Part shown: positions 8,597 through 15,924 of the stretch, piece by piece
Numbering within the stretch: the first letter of the stretch is position 1
Layout of the letters: the number at the start of each line of letters is the position of its first letter
Origin: Frigoribacterium sp. PhB160
Lineage (GTDB): Bacteria; Actinomycetota; Actinomycetes; Actinomycetales; Microbacteriaceae
Reading direction: 5' to 3'
DNA length: 64,000 bases
NCBI RefSeq assembly: GCF_003751785.1
Contig: NZ_RKIE01000002.1
Location: forward strand, 186,001-250,000
Made by a program: the position numbers and the translations under genes
The notes under the pieces: model-generated
Seen by the model: only the letters and a program-made list of their open reading frames with translations
Databases searched by the model: none
Told to the model about the DNA's origin: nothing

Positions 8597-8905
8597 CTAC
8601 CATTGGCGTGCCAGTCGGCCGGCGCGGCGGCGGACGCCGGCGACGAGGTCGACGAACTCCCGCGAGCGGATCGCGTCGGGGCGACCGGTGTCGTCGACGA
8701 GGTAGCGGTCGCTGAGCGTCCCGGGGCCGGCCACGAGGGTGGCGACGACGTCGCGCCCCACGACCCGCTCGGCGCCGCGGCCCGGAGACAGGCGCAGCGA
8801 GGCAGCGTGGCGCCGGTACCGGTCGGCGAAGTCGGGGTCGCCGACGTCGTCGACGAGCTCGGCCAGCCGGTCGAGCAGCGCGGCCAGGACGACCTGACGG
8901 GTCAT
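8597..8905 (-). CDS. Hypothetical protein
   Basis: The 102-residue product is Arg/Asp-rich with no signal or membrane helix (MTRQVVLAALLDRLAELVDDV at the start). It is the last gene of a minus-strand run that begins with the WXG100 gene, 24 bp after the membrane-protein pair. In polymorphic-toxin loci such small genes after the toxin often encode immunity proteins or toxin remnants, but nothing in the sequence proves that here. Confidence 0.5.
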   Translation of the reverse strand: MTRQVVLAALLDRLAELVDDVGDPDFADRYRRHAASLRLSPGRGAERVVGRDVVATLVAGPGTLSDRYLVDDTGRPDAIRSREFVDLVAGVRRRAGRLARQW

Positions 8906-8929
8906 GCGGTCATCCGTCGCGTCGGTCCG

Positions 8930-9316
8930 TCACGAGGCGACCGCGCCTGCCTGGAGGAACCCCCAGGCCATGACGACCTGAGCGCGGAGCATGAGGGCGA
9001 CGAAGACCCCGGCGACCACGACGAACGCCGTCCGTTGTCTCGCGGGCAGATCTGCGGGCCCGTGCTTCGCCGTCGCGAACCACGGCATCATGAGCACGAT
9101 CGGGACGACCGCCGAGACGACGACGGGCAGGCCCCAGCCTCGGCTGAGTCGCGTGTACTCGATCCTCGTGGCGAGCGGCACGGTCATGACCACGACGACG
9201 GCCGTCAGCGTCGCGACGGCCACGGCGACGAGGGTCGCGCGCCGGACACCGACGAGGGCACGTCGCGACGCGGCGTCGTCCGGCGTCCCTGCCGCCTCGC
9301 GGGGTCCGGCTGTCAC
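8930..9316 (-). CDS. Small membrane protein, paralogue of the next gene upstream; candidate immunity protein
   Basis: The 128-residue protein has three or four hydrophobic helices: TLVAVAVATLTAVVVVMTVP, PVVVSAVVPIVLMMPWF and TAFVVVAGVFVALML. It matches the 9333-9734 product along most of its length: VPLATRIEYTRLSRGWGLP here against VPLSTTASYARLSQEWQLP there, and MAWGFLQAGA against MSWGFLSSAG. The two genes are therefore a tandem duplication, 16 bp apart, directly downstream of the RHS gene. The family is unrecognised. A role as a membrane-embedded immunity protein is inferred from position only. Confidence 0.6.
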   Translation of the reverse strand: MTAGPREAAGTPDDAASRRALVGVRRATLVAVAVATLTAVVVVMTVPLATRIEYTRLSRGWGLPVVVSAVVPIVLMMPWFATAKHGPADLPARQRTAFVVVAGVFVALMLRAQVVMAWGFLQAGAVAS

Positions 9317-9332
9317 GATCGGCTCGCGGCGG

Positions 9333-9734
9333 TCAGACCACGCCGGCCGAGGACAGGAATCCCCAGCTCATGAGGGCTTGCGCCACGAGCATGACGACCA
9401 GGAACGCCGGGGCCGCGATGAGCAGCTGACGCCGCGCCGTGGGCGTCATGGAGGCCCCGTCCGACTTCCGCGTGGAGAAGTACGGAGGCAGGAGGACGAG
9501 GGGCACGACGACCAGCACCCCCAGCGGCAGCTGCCACTCCTGGCTGAGACGGGCGTACGAGGCCGTGGTCGAGAGCGGCACCTGAGTGACGACGAACACC
9601 GCCATGAGCACGGCCACGACGACCGCGAGCAGGTTGGCCCGCAGGACCCGCGTCTTGGTACGGCGTCCCAGCGCCACGTCGCCGTGCTCAGAGCTCGGCC
9701 CAGCGCCGGTCCGATCTTCCTCGTGATCAGTCAC
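9333..9734 (-). CDS. Small membrane protein overlapping the RHS gene; candidate immunity protein
   Basis: The 133-residue product has an acidic N-terminus (VTDHEEDRTGAGPSSEHGD) and about four membrane helices (LLAVVVAVLMAVFVVTQVP, LGVLVVVPLVLLPPYF, APAFLVVMLVAQALMSWGF). The frame is open further upstream, inside the RHS gene. The GTG at 9734 is chosen because it overlaps the RHS stop by 8 bp and gives the same N-terminal plan as its paralogue at 8930-9316. The overlap implies co-translation with the RHS protein, as expected for an immunity partner. Function is inferred. Confidence 0.6.
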   Translation of the reverse strand: MTDHEEDRTGAGPSSEHGDVALGRRTKTRVLRANLLAVVVAVLMAVFVVTQVPLSTTASYARLSQEWQLPLGVLVVVPLVLLPPYFSTRKSDGASMTPTARRQLLIAAPAFLVVMLVAQALMSWGFLSSAGVV

Positions 9735-12700
9735 TCGGCAGGATTCCCGTCTGCTGGAGCACGAATTCGGAGGCATCGCCGGCCCACGCGGCGTGCTGAC
9801 CCGCGTAAGCGCTGCCCACGTGCGCCGAGACCCCCGGAGCTGAACCACCGACCAGGTCGCGGGCCCCTGGCATGTACGAGAGCCCGGCGCCGGCCGCGAG
9901 GTCCCAACCGACACTAGCCGAAGTGGGTGCTTCACCGCTGATCCCGTTGTCGACCAGCCCACCGGCCATGTTGCTCAGCGCTCCGTTCAGGGGCGACACG
10001 AAGGCGGCTGCCTCCCGCGTCATGAGGCTCACCCCATGGCCGCCGAAGGCCGACAAGGACCCGCTGACGAAGCCTCCAGCCGCGGCGCCGCCGAATCCTT
10101 CCGGCGTCCGCTCGCCCTCGGGCGTGAGCACCGCGTAGGACGCGACGTTGCCCACCGTGCCCACCGTGGAGTTCGCGATCACGCTCATGCCGACTTGTGA
10201 CGAGGCCGCGCTCCCCACGGCACTGACGGCCCGGCCGCCCGCCGCGGCGACCGCCGATCCCGCTCGTCCCCCCAGGTTGGCGAGGGAAGACCCAGCTCTT
10301 CCCGCAGCGCTCGCGACGGCAGTCCCCAGGCGCGGCGCGACGGCCGACGCGACCGCCGACCCTCCGGCCGTGACGAGTCCCGTCGCCGCGCCGACGGCCG
10401 CGTCGACCCCGACCCGGCCCCAGTCGACCTCGCCGGTCGTCGCCTTCTGGGACGCCACCGAGATGCCGCCCGACAGCAACGCCCCCGACGCGGCCAACAG
10501 GGCGACGCCCGCCGGCCCGCCGACGCCGGTCGCCATCAGCGCGACGCCGCCCACGATGGCGACCCCGGCGACGACGTATTCCCAGTTGTCCCCCCACCAC
10601 TCGCCCACGGCGGAGAACGCCCCCTGGTTCGCGTGGGCGTACGAGTCGAGCTCCGCGTCCGTGACCGGTCGCAGCCCGAGCGGGTCGAGCGCCTGCAGCG
10701 GGTCATTGCCCGCGTACGAGTAGGGGTTGGCCGACCACGCGGCCGCCGTCACGGGAGCCAGCGGGTCCACCGACAGGAAGCTGCGGGTCGCCGGGTCGTA
10801 GGCGCGCGCCCCGAGCCAGTCGAGGCCGCCCAGGCTGAGCCCGCCCGACGCCGTCAGCGACGCCCCGCCGGGCAGCGCTAGGCCGGCCGCGGCCAGGTCG
10901 CCCCCGGCCAGACCGGCCGACGAGGAGGCGCCCCCCGCGCCCCACGGGTCGCCCGCGTCGGTCGTCCGGGCCGCCCGCCATCCCGGCTCGAGGTCGACGC
11001 CGCCGACGCGGGTCACCCCGCCGGGCAGCGTCAGGACGTCGTGGTCGCCGACCGCGACGATGGCGGGCACCCGGGCGGCGGTGTCCCACCAGGTCTCGAC
11101 GCCGTCGACGGCCGCGAGCTCGCCGAGCACGTCGACCCAGAGGCGCGTGCGCCCCGTGACCTCGGAGTCGGCGTCGAGCGTCGTGACGCCCGACAGGTAG
11201 CCGAGGCCGTTCCAGGCGTACTCGGTCCAGCCGCCGTCCGCGGCGATCTCGCGCACACGTCGGCCGAGGCCGTCGTGCACGAACTCGGTGCGCCCGCCGC
11301 CGGTGGTCTCGACCGCGACGAGCTGGCCGGCCGCGTCGTACGAGAAGCGACGCTCGGTGCCGGCCACGTCCTCGCGGACGAGGCGACCGCCTCCGTCGTA
11401 CTCCCACGCCGACCCGGTGCCGTCGTCGTGCCGGACGCCCACCAGCTGCAGCGCCTCGTCGTAGACGTACGACGCGCTGCCGTCGGCGCCGTCGACCCGG
11501 CTGATGCGCCCGGCCTCGTCGCGCTCGATCCGTGTGGCGCGGACCCCGTCGGCGTCGGTGACGACGTGCTCGACGAGCAGGCCGTCGTCGTGGCGCCAGG
11601 TCTGCAGCAGGTCGCCCGACGTCGAACCGACCAGGCGGCCCGACGCGTCGTGGCGGAAGGTCGCGGTCGGCCCGGTGCCGTCGACGACCTCGACCACGCG
11701 GCCCGCGGCGTCGCGGCGGTACTCGACGCGCGTGCCGTCGGGGCTGACGCGCGCGGTGCGGCGCCCGTCGGCGTCGTGCTCCCACGAGACGGCAGAGCCG
11801 CCACGGGCGCGGCGCACGAGTCGTCCGCAGCGGTCGAACGACAGCTCGTGGTCGACGTCGGCCCCGTCGCCGCGCGTGTGGTCGGTGACGACGACGGTGC
11901 GCGAGAAGACGTCGCGGCGGATCGTCGAGACGGCACGGCCGTCGACGCTCGTGCCGGCCTCGCGGCCCGCGGCGTCGTACGACCAGCCGACGACGTGCCC
12001 GTCGGGGTCGGTCTGGGTCAGCTGGCGGCCGGCGGCGTCGTAGGTCGCCGTCGTGGTGCGGCCGAGGGGGTCGGTGAGGGCGACGACGCGGTCGGCCGCG
12101 TCGTAGGTGCGCCGCGTGACGCCGCCGAGCGGGTCGGTGACCGTCGCGACGCGGCCCCGCTCGTCGTAGGCGTACCGGGTGACGCCCCCGAGGCCGTCCA
12201 CCGCCTCGACCAGCTGGCCGGCCGCGTCGTACCGGAACTCGCGGCGGCCGTGGCGGACGTCCTGCGTGCCGGTGAGGCGACCGGCGAGGTCGTACCGGTA
12301 ACGCGCCTCCCCGAGTCCGGGGGTGCGGCGGCGGACGACGCGACCGACGGCGTCGTAGGTGAGGCGCTCGACCTCGCCGGTGGGGAGGGTGCGGGCGACG
12401 ACGCGCGAGTCGGCGTCGTACGTGAGCGTGGTGCGGGCGCCGCGCGGGTCGACGCTGGCCGACGGGCGGCCGCAGGCGTCGTGCTCGTACGTCGTGCGCG
12501 CCCCGGTGGGGGAGACGACGGCGACCACGCGGCCCGCGGCGTCGCGCTCGAGGCGCGTGAGGCCGCCCTCGCCGTCGACGAGCTCGACGGGTCGGCCGCA
12601 GCGGTCGTAGCTCGTGAGCTCGCTCGTGCCGTCGGCGCTCGCCGTCGTGGTCGGGCGGCCGAACTCGTCGTGGTGCAGCGTCGTCGTCGAGAAGGCGTCG

Positions 12701-15237
12701 CGCAGCGTGGTGGTGCCGTCGGCCGGGTCGGTCGTGACGTCCTGTCGCACGCCCGTCGGGTCGACGAGCGCGGTCACGGCGCCGGTGGCGTCGTGCTCGC
12801 GGGTCCAGGTGGCGCCGGTCGGGTCGGTGATGCCGCGGAGGCGCGAGAGGGCGTCGTGCGCGAAGGTCCAGGCGGCGCCGTCGGGCAGCTCGAGCGACCG
12901 CAGCAGGCCCTGGTCGTCGAGGCGGCGGGTGACCACGCGGCCGAGGGCGTCGGTGGTCGACTCGAGGTCGCCGTGCACGCCGTACGCGAGCTCGGTGCGG
13001 GCGCCGAGCGGGTCGACGACCGCGGCGAGGCGGGCGCCGGGCCCGTGCTCGAAGCGCCAGACGGCTCCGTCGGCGTCGTGCCGGGAGGCGAGCAGGCCCG
13101 CCGCGTCGTACGTGTACTCGGTGACGGCGCCCGAGGGGCTCACGGCCCGGACGGGTCGGCCCGCGCGGTCGCGCTCGATGCGGGCGACGTCGCCGAGCGC
13201 GTTCTCGGTCTCGACGAGGTCGCCGTGCTCGTCGTGGCGGCAGGTGACGGTCACCCCGGTCGGGTCGACGACGCGGACGAGCAGGCCGTCCGCCCAGTGC
13301 AGCTCGCTGCGGCCGCCCTCGGGGTCGACGACGACCGACGGGTCGCGCTGCACGTCGTCGGGGTACTCGTACGTGACGACGGCGCCCTGCTCGGTGACGA
13401 CGGTGGTGACGCGGTCGTGCTCGTCCCAGCCCCAGGTGAGGTCGGCGCCCGACGGCGTCACGGTGCGCACGCGGCGCCCGCGCTCGTCGTAGCCGTGCAC
13501 GGTGACCGAGCCGTCGCGCTCGACGACGGAGACGAGGTTGCCCCGCGCGTCGTAGCTCATCGACTGGCGGCGGTCGTCGGAGTCGAGCACGCCGACGAGG
13601 CGGCCCTTCGCGTCGGCGATCCAGCTGTTCGACCGCGAGCCGTCGGCGTCGGAGACGACCGTGACCCGGCCGGGCAGGTAGGCGAAGCGCACGGTGCGGC
13701 CGTGCGGGGTGAGCTGCGTCGTGACGCGGCCCCGGTCGTCGTAGGCGTTGTGCGCCTCCACCACGCCGGAGGCGCTGGTCACCGACTCGACGAGGCCCGC
13801 GTCGTTCCACGCGTACGTGCGGGTGCCGACCTCGGTCGTGGCCCCGACGAGGCGTCCGTGGTCGTCGTAGGCGTACTCCACCCGGCGGCCGTCCGAGCCG
13901 GTGAGGACGGCGACGCGGCCGTCGACGTGGTCGACCGTGATCCAGCGACCGCGGGCGTGGCTGAGGCGGGTGACGAGGCCGTCGGCGTCGCGGGCGGCCT
14001 CGACGACCGTGCCCGCGCCTCCTCCGCTCGCCGTCCAGGTGCCGGTGGGCGTGAAGCGCCACCAGGTCCCGCCGGGCTCGCGGACGACGAGGGCGTCGCC
14101 CTCGGCGGCGAGGCGGTGGTTCTCGCCGACCGCGTGGTCCCAGCCGTCGCCGAGGCGGGGGAAGAGCAGCGCGCGCCCGTCGGCCAGCGTCACCGTGGCG
14201 CCCTCGTCGTCGAGCTCGAGGCGGGTCTCGAGCACGGAGGCCCAGCCCGGGCCGAACACGCCGACGGCGTCGGACAGCGAGTTGTAGGTGCGCGAGACGC
14301 GCAGCGACGTGCTGGCCCCCGCGAAGGCGAGGTCGGTCTCGGTCTCGAGGAAGTTGCCGGTCGACGTGTTCACCGGGTCGTTCGAGTAGCCGGTCGTCGG
14401 CGGCATGCCGTACGCCTGGGCCGGCTCGATGGCGAGGTCGTCGCGGCCGGCGCTGACTCCGGCGGCCTGGAGGGCGGCGAGCAGGGCGGAGTCGGAGAGC
14501 GTCGACACCTCGGAGGCGCTGCCGGCCTGCTCGAAGGCGGTCGCGACGGTGTTCGCCCACGTGACGTCGGCGTCGTTCGCCGTCGACCAGCGCTCGAAGC
14601 CCGTCACGAGGCCGTCGGCCCGCAGCGTGCCCCACTTGCACTGCGCGGCGAAGTCGGCGAGCTTGCCGCGGAGGGTGCCGGGCAGGCCCGCGAGCGCGGC
14701 GTTCAGCCCGGAGGTGCCCGTCGCGAACGAGCGGAGGTCGTCGGGACGGGCCGACGAGGTGCCGCCCTCGCCGCCGCCGGTGCCGGGGGGCGGGGTCTCG
14801 CGGGTGCCGGGGTCGAGGACGGCCGGAGCGAAGGTCGGCGCCTCGCCCACGGGCTCGCGGGGCATCTCCTCCTCGCCGAAGAGGAAGTCGCCGACCTGCT
14901 CCCAGCCGTTGCGGGAGTCGTGACGCTCCTGCCACTCGCGGGCGCGGCGTCGTCGGGCGTCCTCCTCGCGGGCCGACTCGGCCAGCTGGTCGGCCCAGCC
15001 GGCGACCTCGCGGAGGCGCGTGGCCAGCTCGCCGGCGTCGGTGGAGGCCGTCGAGGCGTTCGTCGTGAACAGCTCGGAGAACCGGCCGCGGAAGTCGGTC
15101 AGCGCGGTGGCGACGTACGAGGCCCGTGAGCCCGTCTGCCCCTCCACCGTCGACGCGGCGTTCGTGAACGCCGTGGCGACGGACTCCGCCGTCCCGTAGT
15201 CGAAGTCGAGCGGTTCCGCTCCCCCGATGTCGCTCAT
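9727..15237 (-). CDS. RHS/YD-repeat protein with WXG-like N-terminus; putative T7SS-exported polymorphic toxin
   Basis: The 1,836-residue product has no Sec signal. Residues 1-105 are helical and WXG100-like (ATALTDFRGRFSELF, then a long charged helix), suggesting export by the type VII system. A DUF6531-type segment begins at DPVNTSTGNF (about 287-296). Dozens of YD repeats (for example YDAAGRQLTQTDPDG) follow up to the RHS core RSFLSVDPLAPVTAAAW and DPLGLRP (about 1518-1524). RHS repeats form a hollow shell around a C-terminal tip. The tip, about 312 residues, starts with a Gly/Ala-rich hydrophobic stretch (VVAGVAIVGGVALMATGVGG), is Ala/Gly/Ser-rich throughout and shows no nuclease or deaminase motif I recognise. 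A GGGGGAG site precedes the ATG. The WXG100 gene is 102 bp upstream. Confidence 0.88.
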   Translation of the reverse strand: MSDIGGAEPLDFDYGTAESVATAFTNAASTVEGQTGSRASYVATALTDFRGRFSELFTTNASTASTDAGELATRLREVAGWADQLAESAREEDARRRRAREWQERHDSRNGWEQVGDFLFGEEEMPREPVGEAPTFAPAVLDPGTRETPPPGTGGGEGGTSSARPDDLRSFATGTSGLNAALAGLPGTLRGKLADFAAQCKWGTLRADGLVTGFERWSTANDADVTWANTVATAFEQAGSASEVSTLSDSALLAALQAAGVSAGRDDLAIEPAQAYGMPPTTGYSNDPVNTSTGNFLETETDLAFAGASTSLRVSRTYNSLSDAVGVFGPGWASVLETRLELDDEGATVTLADGRALLFPRLGDGWDHAVGENHRLAAEGDALVVREPGGTWWRFTPTGTWTASGGGAGTVVEAARDADGLVTRLSHARGRWITVDHVDGRVAVLTGSDGRRVEYAYDDHGRLVGATTEVGTRTYAWNDAGLVESVTSASGVVEAHNAYDDRGRVTTQLTPHGRTVRFAYLPGRVTVVSDADGSRSNSWIADAKGRLVGVLDSDDRRQSMSYDARGNLVSVVERDGSVTVHGYDERGRRVRTVTPSGADLTWGWDEHDRVTTVVTEQGAVVTYEYPDDVQRDPSVVVDPEGGRSELHWADGLLVRVVDPTGVTVTCRHDEHGDLVETENALGDVARIERDRAGRPVRAVSPSGAVTEYTYDAAGLLASRHDADGAVWRFEHGPGARLAAVVDPLGARTELAYGVHGDLESTTDALGRVVTRRLDDQGLLRSLELPDGAAWTFAHDALSRLRGITDPTGATWTREHDATGAVTALVDPTGVRQDVTTDPADGTTTLRDAFSTTTLHHDEFGRPTTTASADGTSELTSYDRCGRPVELVDGEGGLTRLERDAAGRVVAVVSPTGARTTYEHDACGRPSASVDPRGARTTLTYDADSRVVARTLPTGEVERLTYDAVGRVVRRRTPGLGEARYRYDLAGRLTGTQDVRHGRREFRYDAAGQLVEAVDGLGGVTRYAYDERGRVATVTDPLGGVTRRTYDAADRVVALTDPLGRTTTATYDAAGRQLTQTDPDGHVVGWSYDAAGREAGTSVDGRAVSTIRRDVFSRTVVVTDHTRGDGADVDHELSFDRCGRLVRRARGGSAVSWEHDADGRRTARVSPDGTRVEYRRDAAGRVVEVVDGTGPTATFRHDASGRLVGSTSGDLLQTWRHDDGLLVEHVVTDADGVRATRIERDEAGRISRVDGADGSASYVYDEALQLVGVRHDDGTGSAWEYDGGGRLVREDVAGTERRFSYDAAGQLVAVETTGGGRTEFVHDGLGRRVREIAADGGWTEYAWNGLGYLSGVTTLDADSEVTGRTRLWVDVLGELAAVDGVETWWDTAARVPAIVAVGDHDVLTLPGGVTRVGGVDLEPGWRAARTTDAGDPWGAGGASSSAGLAGGDLAAAGLALPGGASLTASGGLSLGGLDWLGARAYDPATRSFLSVDPLAPVTAAAWSANPYSYAGNDPLQALDPLGLRPVTDAELDSYAHANQGAFSAVGEWWGDNWEYVVAGVAIVGGVALMATGVGGPAGVALLAASGALLSGGISVASQKATTGEVDWGRVGVDAAVGAATGLVTAGGSAVASAVAPRLGTAVASAAGRAGSSLANLGGRAGSAVAAAGGRAVSAVGSAASSQVGMSVIANSTVGTVGNVASYAVLTPEGERTPEGFGGAAAGGFVSGSLSAFGGHGVSLMTREAAAFVSPLNGALSNMAGGLVDNGISGEAPTSASVGWDLAAGAGLSYMPGARDLVGGSAPGVSAHVGSAYAGQHAAWAGDASEFVLQQTGILPSD

Positions 15238-15339
15238 GCGTGGTGCTCCCCCTGATCAGACGTTCCCCGGACCGACGGACGTCCCCCGGCCTCGACCGCC
15301 TCGGGGCGGGCGGGCACGGGGGACGACCGGTGTTGCTGC

Positions 15340-15621
15340 CTAGGCGCCGCCGCCGGCGCTGAAGATGTCGGTGGAGATCTTCTCGAGCTGCGTGCGGAGC
15401 TGCTCGAGCTCGGTCTTGGCCTTGTCGAGGGCGGCCTTGGTCTCGGGCCAGGTCGAGCCGCGGAAGGTCGCGGCGAGCGGGCCGTCCCAGACGTTGGAGT
15501 CGGAGAGGATCCGGCCCTGGGCGTCGAGCTGGCTGATCTGGTCGGTGAAGCCGCCGTTGACGATCGCCTGGACCTGGCGGATCGCGGTCTTGGCCTGCTC
15601 GGTCGAAAGGACGCGTGACAT
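15340..15621 (-). CDS. WXG100/ESAT-6-like secreted protein
   Basis: The 93-residue product has the WXG100 plan: helix (STEQAKTAIRQVQAIVNGGF), a turn with W-D-G (SNVWDGPLAATF), then a second helix (WPETKAALDKAKTELEQLRT). The family forms helical hairpins exported by type VII secretion, often as chaperone-like partners of larger substrates. The C-terminal tail is short (ISTDIFSAGGGA) without an obvious YxxxD/E signal, so export may depend on a partner. The start is the ATG at 15621, with GGGGAG upstream. It lies directly before the RHS gene and opposite the secretion operon. Confidence 0.88.
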   Translation of the reverse strand: MSRVLSTEQAKTAIRQVQAIVNGGFTDQISQLDAQGRILSDSNVWDGPLAATFRGSTWPETKAALDKAKTELEQLRTQLEKISTDIFSAGGGA

Positions 15622-15924
15622 CTGTACTCCCCATGGTGGATGGACCCCTGCGCGTGACACGCCCCCGGGGCTCGAACAGGTCGACATTACCTCGCGTTCT
15701 CGGCCCACGACCGGGATCTACCGATCTGTCTGTGCCCCCTCTTCTCGGGGCATGACGGGGGAGCGTCCGGTGAGCAACGCGCGGCTGCGCGGGTCGCGGC
15801 GCCTCGTCCCTCAGAAGGGGGGTCCACCGGTCTGTCCCCCGCCGTCCCCGGACCGGGGGCGGCCCCTACTATGGCTCTCGGGACACATGGCTGAGGAACA
15901 GTCAGTACGAGGGGGACGGTCGAG
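15622..15924. promoter_or_regulatory. Divergent promoter region of the T7SS locus
   Basis: These 303 bp separate the WXG100-RHS unit (minus) from the secretion operon (plus). A -10-like TACTAT lies at 15867-15872 for the plus strand. A -10-like TAATGT is read on the minus strand at 15689-15684, giving a leader of roughly 55 nt for the WXG100 gene. No clear -35 boxes and no convincing small gene were seen. The plus-strand start is preceded by CGAGGGGGACGG. Confidence 0.45.

Noticed and set aside
10700-14100. CRISPR-like or other DNA repeat array
   Set aside because: The regular recurrence comes from codons for YD/RHS repeats (YDAAGR and similar); there are no identical repeats with unique spacers.
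10703-15634. Very long open frames on the other frames and the antisense strand of the RHS gene, up to about 1,640 codons
   Set aside because: They are Arg/Pro/Gly-rich with no domains, a usual by-product of high GC3 in a long repetitive gene. The RHS frame has clear YD repeats, an RHS core and a good ribosome site.
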